This document shows positions 36,231 through 44,834 of a DNA stretch of 64,000 nt, one piece after another. The stretch lies in assembly GCA_035267045.1 (NCBI GenBank), contig DATFMH010000146.1:9202-73201 (forward strand), in the 5' to 3' direction. Position numbers and translations under genes: made by a program. The notes under the pieces were generated by a model. It was given only the letters and a program-made list of their open reading frames with translations, was not told the DNA's origin and did not search any database. Numbering within the stretch: the first letter of the stretch is position 1; each line of letters starts with the position of its first letter. The stretch comes from DATFMH01 sp035267045 (GTDB lineage: Bacteria > Bacteroidota > Rhodothermia > Balneolales > DATFMH01).

Positions 36231-37487
36231 ATGGAAAACATTAGCAAGCTGGATAATATCAACAAATCAACATTACCATCAGGATTACGAATTGTAACTG
36301 AAAATATAGATAGTGTTCGAAGTATTTCTGTTGGGATATGGGTTAAAACCGGTAGCCGACACGAAAGGGACGAAGAAGCAGGGATCACTCATTTCCTCGA
36401 ACACATGTTATTTAAAGGAACAAAAACACGATCTCAATTCGATATATCTTCGAGTATTGAGGCGGCAGGCGGGATGCTGAATGCGTTTACATCCTCAGAA
36501 TATACATGCTACTATGTGCGCTGCCTGGATTCAGAATTGGATACTGCTGTAAATGTGTTATCAGACATGATATTGAATTCTAATTTTCCAAAGAAGGAGA
36601 TCGTTAAAGAGAAGAAAGTCGTTATCGAAGAGATGAAAATGTACCGTGACAGTCCGGAAGATTTCATTTTTGAAGAATTCGGAGCTCAGGTATTTGAAAA
36701 TCATCCCCTTGGTCGCCCCATAATCGGTTATGAATCGACTGTATCAGCGTTTAAAAGAGACGAATTGTTCGATTATATGTCACAGCGATATCAACCATGG
36801 AATATTATTATATCAGTGGCCGGAAACGTTGATCATGAACAAGTATTGAAATTGGGAAAGAATTATTTTAATGGTCAAAAAAAAGGTGCTAATAAGGAAG
36901 ATAAAAGTATATTAACACCCTATACACCTCAAAAAAAGATCCTGACACGGCCGATCGAGCAAACTCATTATATCTTAGGTAAAAGATCCCTTTCTACAAG
37001 TGATGATGAACGTTATAAACTGTTACTAATGCAGACGGTTCTAAGTGGTGGCATGAGTTCACGATTACATCAAAACATCAGGGAAAAATATGGCTATTGT
37101 TATGCAATACAAGCTTTTATTCAATCATTTATAGATACTGGCATGTTCGGTGTCTATGTAGGTACGGATAAGGAGTATCTTGATCATGTAAAAGATCTTA
37201 TCTTGAAAGAATTTGATATTTTACGGGGTAATAATATTCCGGATAAAGAGCTGGCAGAAGCAAAATCGCAGTTGAAAGGCAAATTACTATTATCGCAGGA
37301 AAGTATGAGTAATCGTATGACACGTCTTGCAAAAAGTGAGATTTATTTCGATCGTTACATGACACTTGATGAACTTATCGAGAATATTGATGCGGTAAAT
37401 GCTGATGATGTTCGTGAGTTTGCACAGGATTTTCTGAACGAAAAAGAAATTACTGAAACCATTTTATTACCAGAGAATAAAAACTAA
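36231..37487 (+). CDS. M16 family zinc peptidase (processing-peptidase type)
   Basis: 418 residues, a single-chain pitrilysin-type peptidase. The inverted zinc motif HFLEHMLFKGT (HxxEH) near 54, with the downstream Glu in EKKVVIEEMKMYRDSPED near 125-140, is intact, so it is catalytically competent. The C-terminal half has the R/Y-type region GGMSSRLHQNIREKYGYCYAI. The homologue following pnp is common in this lineage. Substrate unknown. Confidence 0.92.
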   Translation: MENISKLDNINKSTLPSGLRIVTENIDSVRSISVGIWVKTGSRHERDEEAGITHFLEHMLFKGTKTRSQFDISSSIEAAGGMLNAFTSSEYTCYYVRCLDSELDTAVNVLSDMILNSNFPKKEIVKEKKVVIEEMKMYRDSPEDFIFEEFGAQVFENHPLGRPIIGYESTVSAFKRDELFDYMSQRYQPWNIIISVAGNVDHEQVLKLGKNYFNGQKKGANKEDKSILTPYTPQKKILTRPIEQTHYILGKRSLSTSDDERYKLLLMQTVLSGGMSSRLHQNIREKYGYCYAIQAFIQSFIDTGMFGVYVGTDKEYLDHVKDLILKEFDILRGNNIPDKELAEAKSQLKGKLLLSQESMSNRMTRLAKSEIYFDRYMTLDELIENIDAVNADDVREFAQDFLNEKEITETILLPENKN

Positions 37488-37509
37488 TTAGAAATATTAT
37501 TTAGAAAAT

Positions 37510-39012
37510 ATGATGGCTATTTCAAGTATTAAGGATTTATCAGAACATGAAGGTAAAACGGCAACCCTTCAGGGATGGGTTTATAATCAACGCACGAGTA
37601 AAAAACTGATCTTTACCATCCTTAGAGATGGAACAGGATTATGTCAGTGTGTTACTTCGATTGACGATGTTTCCGGAAATATATGGAAAAAAATATCCTC
37701 ATTAACGCAGGAAAGTTCACTTAAGCTAACAGGTAAAGTTGTTAAGGATGACCGTAGTGTTGGTGGCTATGAACTTCATGTTACGGATATTGAAATCGTC
37801 AATATTGCCCATGATTATCCCATCACACCAAAAGAACATGGTGTTGAATTTTTAATGGATAACCGTCATTTGTGGTTGCGAAGCCAACGTCAATGGGCGG
37901 CTATGCAGGTTCGTAATGAAATCATTTATTCTATTCATCAGTTCTTCCAGGAGAGGGGGTTTATCCAGATGGATGCACCCATTTTTACCGGTAATGCCGC
38001 TGAAGGGACTACAACTTTATTTGAAACAAATTATTTTGATCAACCTGCTTATTTGACTCAGTCCGGACAGCTTTATGCTGAAGCAATGGCCATGGCTCAC
38101 GGTAAAGTGTATACCTTTGGACCTACTTTCAGAGCCGAAAAGAGTAAAACACGCCGGCATCTTACGGAATTCTGGATGATAGAGCCTGAAATGGTTTTTT
38201 ACGATCTGGATATGGACATGAAATTGGCAGAAGAAATGATTGCCTATATTGTTCAGCGGGTATTATCAAATAAGCGGTCTCAACTTGAGATACTCGAAAG
38301 AGATATCGCGAAACTTGAAAATGTTAAGGCTCCTTTTCCTCGCATCTCCTATAATGACGCCGTCGACTTATTGAAGAGTGATAAGACAAAGAATATGCTC
38401 GATGAAATGGAGGTCTCCAGAAAAGAGGAAGAAGTTAACCTAAAAAAAGAACTGGAAGAACTGCAAAAAGAGTACGGACAGGCTAAAAAAGGTCGTAAAT
38501 ATCAGATCGATCGAAGGTCCAAAGAAATACGCGGCCTTTTGGAAAAAATAGAGGAAGATTTAAGAAATATTCCAACATGGAGAGAATCGGCTGAAAAATT
38601 TAAATGGGGAGAAGATTTTGGCGGTAGCGACGAGACGCTGTTAACCATGCAATTTGATCAACCTATCATGGTTCATCGATACCCGGCTGAAGTTAAAGCA
38701 TTCTATATGAAAAAAGACCCGGATGATAATCGGCTTGCATTAGCCGTTGATGTACTGGCACCGGAAGGTTATGGCGAGATTATTGGTGGATCACAACGTG
38801 AAGATGATCTTGATGTGCTGTTGAAAGCTATCGAGAAACATAACCTGCCTGAAGAAGCATTTAAATGGTATCTCGATTTACGGAGGTATGGATCTGTGCC
38901 GCATTCAGGATTCGGTCTTGGATTGGAAAGAACCGTGGCCTGGATTTGTGGCCTCGAGCACGTCAGGGAGACTATTCCATTTCCACGATTACTCGGCCGT
39001 TTATATCCATAG
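37510..39012 (+). CDS. asnS: Asparaginyl-tRNA synthetase with coiled-coil insertion
   Basis: 500 residues; the usual bacterial enzyme is about 430-465. An N-terminal OB anticodon-binding domain (LQGWVYNQRTSKKL) precedes the class II core: YLTQSGQLYAEAMAMAHGKV, FRAEKSKTRRHLTEFWMIEPE (motif 2), GGSQREDDLD and HSGFGLGLERTVAWICGLEH (motif 3). Between VDLLKSDK (~290) and FKWGEDFGGSDETLL (~364) lies a ~75-residue charged, coiled-coil-like insert. The start may be either of two adjacent ATGs. It is not an AspRS. Confidence 0.93.
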   Translation: MMAISSIKDLSEHEGKTATLQGWVYNQRTSKKLIFTILRDGTGLCQCVTSIDDVSGNIWKKISSLTQESSLKLTGKVVKDDRSVGGYELHVTDIEIVNIAHDYPITPKEHGVEFLMDNRHLWLRSQRQWAAMQVRNEIIYSIHQFFQERGFIQMDAPIFTGNAAEGTTTLFETNYFDQPAYLTQSGQLYAEAMAMAHGKVYTFGPTFRAEKSKTRRHLTEFWMIEPEMVFYDLDMDMKLAEEMIAYIVQRVLSNKRSQLEILERDIAKLENVKAPFPRISYNDAVDLLKSDKTKNMLDEMEVSRKEEEVNLKKELEELQKEYGQAKKGRKYQIDRRSKEIRGLLEKIEEDLRNIPTWRESAEKFKWGEDFGGSDETLLTMQFDQPIMVHRYPAEVKAFYMKKDPDDNRLALAVDVLAPEGYGEIIGGSQREDDLDVLLKAIEKHNLPEEAFKWYLDLRRYGSVPHSGFGLGLERTVAWICGLEHVRETIPFPRLLGRLYP

Positions 39013-39033
39013 AACTTAAACCCGGAAACTAAG

Positions 39034-40095
39034 ATGGCAAAAAAAACCAGCATAGAAATATTCAGGGGTCTGGTCAGTGAGCTCAAGTCGGGTAATGCCA
39101 AACCCGTATATTTTTGTTGTGGGGAAGAGGTCTTCTTCCTGGACAGGATTCAGGAAGGCGTTGTTTCACGTGTCCCGCCGGATCAGCGTGATTTCAACTT
39201 AGATATATTATATGGTCAGGATACGAATACAGATCGTATCGTTTCTGTCTGCCGTAGTTTTCCCATGATGGCTGAAAAGAGGGTTGTCATTATTCGTGAT
39301 TTCTTTGGATTAGCTAAAAAAAGAGAAATTAGTGATGATCAACCGAATAATATGGACGACCTGATACCATATTTCGAACAACCTAACCCTAATACACTCC
39401 TGGTTATGATCGATGAAAAGAAACCGAGTGGTAATACACGGTTGGGGAAAGCTATAAAGAAAAACAAATCGGTTGGTTATTTTGAATTTAATTCTGTGCC
39501 TGAATATCGATTACCGGAATGGATTATAGAGTGGACACAAGTTACTCATAAGAAACAATTTGATCCCGCAGCGGCACAATACCTGGCACAATTCGTTGGT
39601 GATAATTTACTGCAACTTACTTCTGAAATTGACAAACTGTGTACCTTTAAAAAAGAAGGGGAACAGATTACACAGGATGATATCCGTGAACTTGTTGGCA
39701 TATCCAAAGAATACTCCATATTTGAATTGAAGGATGCGATTGTTCAAAAAAACAAAGAGAAAGCCCTCTTTATAGCCGATAAAATTCTTCAGATGTCCGA
39801 TTCTATAACGGGTGAAGTTATCAGGACTGTCAGTTTCTTCTATAGCATGTATTCGAATATCTGGCAGATTCTCAGATTAAAAGAACGTGGACTGACACCC
39901 GATCAGATACAAAAGAAAGTAGGCATATCGAATAAATTTTATTTCAATAATCTCATGAAAGATGCCAGGGCATATAAAAGTAATGAGATGCCCCGCATTT
40001 TTGAAGCATTATTGGATGCCGATAAAGCTATTAAAGGATTTAGTAAAATGGATCCTTCTTCCATTATGTTTTTTACAATTTCGAAAATTATGTGA
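39034..40095 (+). CDS. holA: DNA polymerase III delta subunit
   Basis: 353 residues. The clamp-loader subunit that opens the sliding clamp. AAA-like domain I includes KPVYFCCGEEVFFLDRI (family YLLxGxExFLL) and the following domains contain AAQYLAQFVGDNLLQLTSEIDKLC, ISKEYSIFELKDAIVQKNKEKAL and the helical C-terminal collar region. It is 21 bases after asnS and probably the last gene of the plus-strand run. Confidence 0.9.
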   Translation: MAKKTSIEIFRGLVSELKSGNAKPVYFCCGEEVFFLDRIQEGVVSRVPPDQRDFNLDILYGQDTNTDRIVSVCRSFPMMAEKRVVIIRDFFGLAKKREISDDQPNNMDDLIPYFEQPNPNTLLVMIDEKKPSGNTRLGKAIKKNKSVGYFEFNSVPEYRLPEWIIEWTQVTHKKQFDPAAAQYLAQFVGDNLLQLTSEIDKLCTFKKEGEQITQDDIRELVGISKEYSIFELKDAIVQKNKEKALFIADKILQMSDSITGEVIRTVSFFYSMYSNIWQILRLKERGLTPDQIQKKVGISNKFYFNNLMKDARAYKSNEMPRIFEALLDADKAIKGFSKMDPSSIMFFTISKIM

Positions 40096-40468
40096 CTTTA
40101 AAATGATCGTGTTTTTCTTATCCAAAGTTCATAGCAGTTAAGCAACGTATTTAGAGGGGTATGGCGCATAGAGAAAATAAGTGCGTATCACCTTTCATAT
40201 CAAATAGGCGGATTTAAATGAAAAGCGCAATCCCTTCGCGGTGGAGATTGACGCCGTTGGAAGGTGTTGAAAACGCTAATAACCCGATACAAAAGATACC
40301 ACACCATATCATCACCATCCTTAGACGTCATGCTGGCCTGATCGGACATCCGGAAAAATAATCAAGTATGTTTACAATCATACTTGATTTTATTGTAATC
40401 ATTAATGTTTGATCTGTTTAGCCCTTCCCCTAATCGAATACTTTAGATTCGACCCATTCAAGCAATTT
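40096..40468. other. Convergent intergenic region of unusual composition
   Basis: 373 bases between holA and the E1 fusion gene, both ending here. The middle (about 40215-40350) is more GC-rich than flanking spacers and reads on the minus strand as a 34-codon ORF (MVMIWCGIFC...GIALFI), without a ribosome site or recognisable product. It may be a decayed gene or intergenic repeat. The right part holds the bidirectional terminator at 40360. Confidence 0.45.
40360..40389. terminator. Bidirectional intrinsic terminator between holA and E1 gene
   Basis: AATCAAGTATG (40360-40370), 8-base loop, CATACTTGATT (40379-40389), an 11-bp perfect stem. It is followed by TTATT on plus and by ATTTTTCC on minus, so it can end both convergent transcripts. 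Confidence 0.8.
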
Positions 40469-42463
40469 TCAATAGGCCAGCAGTTTTTGCAGTGTTTGAT
40501 CCAATCTTGCATTAGCCAGGTAATGTTTTTCAAGCGGGGCCGAGGTCGGAACAGGGGTATCGAGTGAGGCACATCGCATAACAGGTGCATCCAAATACTC
40601 GAAACAATGTTCGGTAATCAACGATGATATTTCACTCATAGGACCCATCGTCAGACCAGGTTCCTGTAAAAGTAATGCTTTATTGGTTTTACTAAGTGAT
40701 TCTGATATAGTTTCAAAATCAACAGGTACCAGTGTTCTCAAATCCAGTACTTCCAGATTAATATCTTTTTCATGAGCATATTGCTCAGCTATTTCAAGGG
40801 CCCACTGTAAACCCATGCCGTAAGTGATAATTGTTGCATCAGAACCTTCACGACGTATTTTGGCTTTTCCCAGGGGTTCAAACGACACATGATCCGGTGT
40901 TTCAGCCTTAAGACTTCGATATAATTTTTTGTGTTCGAACACTATTACGGGATTTGGGTCAAGAAGAGCGCTATAGGTTAATATATGTGCATCCTCAACA
41001 GTACCCGGTACGGCAATTTTGAGCCCTGGATGTTGCATAAACCAGCTTTCGGGACAAGTGGAATGAAAAGGACCGGCTCCCACACCACCACCGTTAGGAC
41101 AGCGGATAGTGACATTAACAGGTGGGGACCAACGATAATGTGATTTTGCAAGATTATTGACAATTTGATTATATCCACAAGTGATAAAATCAGAAAACTG
41201 CATTTCAACAACGGGCTTAAATCCTTCGAGTGCAAGCCCATAGGCAGCACCAAGAGCCCCCGATTCAATAATAGGCGTATTACGAACCCGTTCATTTCCG
41301 TATTTATCAAGAAATCCTTTGGTCACTTTAAATACACCACCGTACCCGGCAATATCCTGTCCCATAATTAAATAGGAACCATCTTCGTCAAAAGCCTGTT
41401 CAAGGCCTTTGGTAATAGCATCTATATAACGCTTGGTTGAAGATTTGCCATTTTGGGTAGTTCTGCTAAGTATGTTTTTGGGAATTGGTCCCCATATCGC
41501 TTTAGATTCACGATCTTCGTCCGGTTCGGGGAAAGGCGCCTCAAGTGCTTTTTGAAGATCAGGCTGAAATGATTCATCAACCTCATCATATATCTTCTCA
41601 AGTTCTGATTCGTTGAGGTACTTATTTTCAATCAGCCAATGCTCCAATCTTTTTATGGGGTCTTTTTTACCCCATTCTTCGAATAATTCATCGGGGACAT
41701 AAGCTGTGCCGGATGCCTCTTCATGACCACGCATTCTGAATGTTTTGGCTTCTACAAGAATAGGTTTCCCTTCATTAAACACTTTTTCTCGTGCATAAGT
41801 GAGGCCATCAATAACCTCAAAAATATTATTTCCATCAATTTTCATCCCCTCGATACCATAACCCGGGGCACGATCTGCCAGATCATCACATGCAAATTGT
41901 TCTTTTATGGGAGTTGAAAGTCCATATCCGTTATTTTCCACTAAAAAGATGACCGGTAACTCCCAAACAGAAGCAAGATTAATCGCTTCATGAAAATCAC
42001 CTTCACTTGAAGCTCCGTCACCGCTGAAACTTAATGCTACAAAACCCTCATCCTTCATTTTGGAAGCAAGAGCCAATCCATCTGCAACAGGCATCATGGC
42101 AGCCAGGTGAGATATCATTCCAATAATCCGGTGTTCAAGAGTACCGAAATGAAACGAACGTTCACGCCCGTTAGAATAACCATCTTCTTTTCCCAGTAAT
42201 TGGCAGAATAAATTATAGAGTGGGACCTCTCTCGTAGTAAACACGCCGAGGTTACGGTGCATTGGAAGAATATAATCCCGGTCAGATACAGCAAGTGTGG
42301 CACCGACAGCAATTGCCTCCTGACCAATTCCTGAGAACCATTTACTAATTCTGTTTTGCCGTAGAAGTTTAAGCATTTTTTCTTCAATCCGGCGGGGAAG
42401 TAATAATTTCCGATGTATCGAGACAGCTTCTTTTTGGGATAACTTTTTTTTCGTAGTGATCAT
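40469..42463 (-). CDS. Fused E1 alpha-beta of branched-chain 2-oxoacid/pyruvate dehydrogenase
   Basis: 664 residues. The alpha half carries the thiamine diphosphate motif GDGASSEGDFHEAINLAS...ENN near 152-185. The beta half starts near 345 (KRYIDAITKGLEQAFDEDG) with MGQDIAGYGGVFKVTKGF and ESGALGAAYGLALEG, and ends with the transketolase C-terminal domain (LRTLVPVDFETI). It decarboxylates a 2-oxoacid and passes the acyl group to E2. Single-chain alpha-beta E1 is frequent in Bacteroidota and relatives. E2 and E3 are not nearby. Branched-chain substrate is more likely than pyruvate but unproven. Confidence 0.88.
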   Translation of the reverse strand: MITTKKKLSQKEAVSIHRKLLLPRRIEEKMLKLLRQNRISKWFSGIGQEAIAVGATLAVSDRDYILPMHRNLGVFTTREVPLYNLFCQLLGKEDGYSNGRERSFHFGTLEHRIIGMISHLAAMMPVADGLALASKMKDEGFVALSFSGDGASSEGDFHEAINLASVWELPVIFLVENNGYGLSTPIKEQFACDDLADRAPGYGIEGMKIDGNNIFEVIDGLTYAREKVFNEGKPILVEAKTFRMRGHEEASGTAYVPDELFEEWGKKDPIKRLEHWLIENKYLNESELEKIYDEVDESFQPDLQKALEAPFPEPDEDRESKAIWGPIPKNILSRTTQNGKSSTKRYIDAITKGLEQAFDEDGSYLIMGQDIAGYGGVFKVTKGFLDKYGNERVRNTPIIESGALGAAYGLALEGFKPVVEMQFSDFITCGYNQIVNNLAKSHYRWSPPVNVTIRCPNGGGVGAGPFHSTCPESWFMQHPGLKIAVPGTVEDAHILTYSALLDPNPVIVFEHKKLYRSLKAETPDHVSFEPLGKAKIRREGSDATIITYGMGLQWALEIAEQYAHEKDINLEVLDLRTLVPVDFETISESLSKTNKALLLQEPGLTMGPMSEISSLITEHCFEYLDAPVMRCASLDTPVPTSAPLEKHYLANARLDQTLQKLLAY

Positions 42464-42938
42464 CTATTTTATTAGAAAAATTTCTATTTTGTATACATTA
42501 AAAAATTCGTACACAAATGATTATCATTTGCATATTTGAAGATTATTGAACTGTTTTTTATATGATGATGTTTTAAACATTAGTAAATTGGAACAATAAA
42601 TAATCAAGAGTAAGTTATTTTTTTAACATACTAATTTCCAATAATCTTATATTAGAAAGTTTTTTTTAAACAGGTCAATATTATTAAACAAAATTGGCAT
42701 TAAAACAGTTCTCAAAATAGGATTTATGCGTCAAAGATATTGAAGGAAGAGAAACAGAATATAATTAAGCATTCTAAAAACCAGTTTTAGGTCTGGAACA
42801 TAAATGCGGCCGCATACAAATAGTGTAGTTACAATAATATGTATGCAGGGTTGCATTTTTTCGTATAAACGCCGGGAATTAATGTGAATTCACGGATTTT
42901 TCAATTAACAAACACGAAAGTGTAAGTATGTAAGGTCA
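42464..42938. other. Divergent intergenic region upstream of the polyamine operon
   Basis: 475 AT-rich bases between the E1 gene start and the AdoMet decarboxylase gene. A perfect 12-base palindrome ATGCGGCCGCAT at 42804-42815 stands out in the AT-rich context, preceded by CCAG...CTGG at 42781-42796. These could be an operator or leader structure. No ORF or tRNA was seen. Confidence 0.5.
42804..42815. promoter_or_regulatory. GC-rich perfect palindrome upstream of speD
   Basis: ATGCGGCCGCAT, 123 bases before the AdoMet decarboxylase start, within very AT-rich sequence. Candidate protein-binding site or leader element; no known motif assigned. Confidence 0.35.
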
Positions 42939-43352
42939 ATGAAAGCATTAGGTAGACAAATTCTTGTAGAATATTACGACTGCGACACTGAAGTCATTAA
43001 TGACGTTGCTGAGGTTGAGGAAATCTTGTTGACAGGCACTAAAAAGTCGAAGGCAAGCATTATCTCCCACAATTTTCATAAGTTTAGTCCGCACGGTGTA
43101 AGCGGTACAGTGGTAATCGCTGAATCACATGTTGCCATACATACATGGCCGGAATACGGTTACGCTGCAGTAGATATATTTACTTGTGGCGACACTATAG
43201 ATCCATGGATTATACAGGAATATTTGAAAGATGCCTTTAAATCCGAAAATGTTTCCAGTATGGAATTAAAAAGAGGTATGTTCAAACGCGGACCAGGTGA
43301 AGAACTTCTTTTTAAACCCAGAGATGCCGAAAAAATAAATTCTATTTATTAA
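42939..43352 (+). CDS. speD: S-adenosylmethionine decarboxylase proenzyme (short prokaryotic type)
   Basis: A 137-residue pyruvoyl enzyme (SpeH type, as in Thermotoga and Bacillus). The self-cleavage site is ESHVAIHTWPE, between Glu62 and Ser63, with His68 and Cys83 at exactly the positions of the Thermotoga enzyme. It makes decarboxylated AdoMet, the aminopropyl donor. It is the first gene of a three-gene polyamine operon with pdaD (26 bases on) and speE. Confidence 0.94.
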   Translation: MKALGRQILVEYYDCDTEVINDVAEVEEILLTGTKKSKASIISHNFHKFSPHGVSGTVVIAESHVAIHTWPEYGYAAVDIFTCGDTIDPWIIQEYLKDAFKSENVSSMELKRGMFKRGPGEELLFKPRDAEKINSIY

Positions 43353-43378
43353 TTAATTACGGATATTTTTTACAGTCG

Positions 43379-43885
43379 ATGAATATACAACCTGATATTG
43401 ATCTGAGTAATTCTCTTATGGTCAGGACACCGAATATATATTGCCTTGTTAAAGGAGCAGCGGAGGGGACAATGCCATTAAATGCCTTTGATAATGCTTT
43501 ATTAAATGCAGGTGTAGGAGACACCAATTTAATGAGGATGAGTAGTATTGTACCTCCTAATTGCAAACAGGTACGCGAAGTTTCCTTGCCCGGCGGTAGT
43601 TTAATACCTATCGCTTATGCTTCTTACGAATCGAAAATTTCGGGAGAAGTTATTTCAGCAGCAATTGCTGTCGGAATTCCGGAAGATCCTGCGTTACCGG
43701 GAGTCATTATGGAATACGAAGATGCAACTACACTGGATGTCGTAGAAGACAAAGTGCGTCAAATGGTTATCGATGCTTTTGATTATCGTAAAAGAAAACT
43801 TAAAGAGGTGAAATCGGTTGGAATAGAGCACATTGTTAAAAAATGTGGTGCTGTTTTTGCCGGAGCCGTTCTCTGGTATGAATAA
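43379..43885 (+). CDS. pdaD: Pyruvoyl-dependent arginine decarboxylase
   Basis: A 168-residue pyruvoyl enzyme of the PvlArgDC family, converting arginine to agmatine. The cleavage site lies in NLMRMSSIVPP (Ser55-Ser56). GIPEDPALPGVIMEYED includes the conserved catalytic Glu region. The C-terminus KKCGAVFAGAVLWYE is typical. It sits between AdoMet decarboxylase and the aminopropyltransferase, so agmatine feeds the next step directly or after hydrolysis by a ureohydrolase encoded elsewhere. Confidence 0.92.
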   Translation: MNIQPDIDLSNSLMVRTPNIYCLVKGAAEGTMPLNAFDNALLNAGVGDTNLMRMSSIVPPNCKQVREVSLPGGSLIPIAYASYESKISGEVISAAIAVGIPEDPALPGVIMEYEDATTLDVVEDKVRQMVIDAFDYRKRKLKEVKSVGIEHIVKKCGAVFAGAVLWYE

Positions 43886-43898
43886 TTGAGGGATATCG

Positions 43899-44750
43899 AT
43901 GTCTTTAATTTATAATGAGTATTATCATAAGACAACTGGTTTAACTGTAGGACTTCATAAACTCCTTTTTTCCGAACAATCACCATATCAATTGGTGGAG
44001 GTATATGAAACGGATACATGGGGTAACATGATGACTATAGATGGCATGGTTATGCTGTCTGAAAAAGATGAATTTGTCTATCATGAAATGTTAACGCATG
44101 TTGCCATGTTTAGTCATCCACATCCTGAAAAAGTATTAATTATAGGGGGTGGAGACGGGGGAAGTGCCCGTGAAATATTGAAACATCAGCATGTAAAACA
44201 GGTTGATATGGTTGAAATTGATGAAACGGTAGTACGTGCATCCAAACAATTTCTGCCTGATGTAGGTGATTTCGATAATCCCAAACTGAATGTTATATAC
44301 GATGATGGTATAGCTTTCGTCAAAAAAGCCGGTAATACCTATGATGTTATCGTCATTGACGGCTCGGATCCGGTCGGGCCGGCCGAAGGATTATTTCAGC
44401 AGCAGTTTTTTGAGTATTGTCATAATGCATTAACCGAAAATGGGGTATTGACGGCTCAAACGGAAAGTCCCTGGGTAGACAGTTATCATGACAGTATTCG
44501 ACAGGTGAGCCAGGCACTGAATAATACATTCGATGTATCCAAACTCTATCTGGCTTTTATTCCTTTATACCCGACAGGAATGTGGTCGATGGCATATGCC
44601 GCTAAAGGAATAGATCCACATGAACAATCTGTTATTGATAGAGTTAAAAAAGGATGCAGGGTATTTGAAAATTCTTTAAGGTATTATAATTTAGAAATGC
44701 ATACAGGTTCTTTCGCATTGCCAAATTTTGTGAAAGATATTATAAAGTAA
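43899..44750 (+). CDS. speE: Spermidine synthase / polyamine aminopropyltransferase
   Basis: 283 residues. An N-terminal beta-strand domain (YHKTTGLTVGLHKLLF, SPYQLVEVYETDTWGNMMTIDGMVM) precedes the Rossmann domain with IIGGGDGGSAREILKH (82-95), VEIDETVVRASKQF, YDDGIAFV and DGSDPVGPAEGLF (154-166). It transfers aminopropyl from decarboxylated AdoMet to putrescine, or possibly to agmatine as in Thermus. With pdaD next to it and no ureohydrolase here, acceptor choice is open. SD GAGGG lies seven bases before the ATG. Confidence 0.93.
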   Translation: MSLIYNEYYHKTTGLTVGLHKLLFSEQSPYQLVEVYETDTWGNMMTIDGMVMLSEKDEFVYHEMLTHVAMFSHPHPEKVLIIGGGDGGSAREILKHQHVKQVDMVEIDETVVRASKQFLPDVGDFDNPKLNVIYDDGIAFVKKAGNTYDVIVIDGSDPVGPAEGLFQQQFFEYCHNALTENGVLTAQTESPWVDSYHDSIRQVSQALNNTFDVSKLYLAFIPLYPTGMWSMAYAAKGIDPHEQSVIDRVKKGCRVFENSLRYYNLEMHTGSFALPNFVKDIIK

Positions 44751-44774
44751 TAAAGTGAACATAATATCACTTTA
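44751..44774 (+). repeat. Hairpin just after speE
   Basis: TAAAGTGA (44751-44758), 8-base loop, TCACTTTA (44767-44774), overlapping the last base region of speE. No T-run follows. It may protect the 3' end of the polyamine mRNA. Confidence 0.5.
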
Positions 44775-44799
44775 CAGTAAGGTAATCAGATAGGATATT

Positions 44800-44834
44800 A
44801 AGGTATGAAAAATCGACTTTCATACCTTTTTTTT
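44800..44834 (+). terminator. Terminator-like hairpin overlapping the Omp85 gene start codon
   Basis: AAGGTATGAAA (44800-44810), loop AATCGAC, TTTCATACCTT (44818-44828), an 11-bp perfect stem followed by further T to 44834. The ATG at 44805, which begins a good signal peptide, is inside the left arm. It can both end the polyamine transcript and hide the start codon of the next gene. Confidence 0.75.

Noticed and set aside
42804..42815. NotI-containing palindrome as a sign of cloning vector
   Set aside because: The flanking sequence is ordinary AT-rich genomic DNA with no vector or linker sequence.
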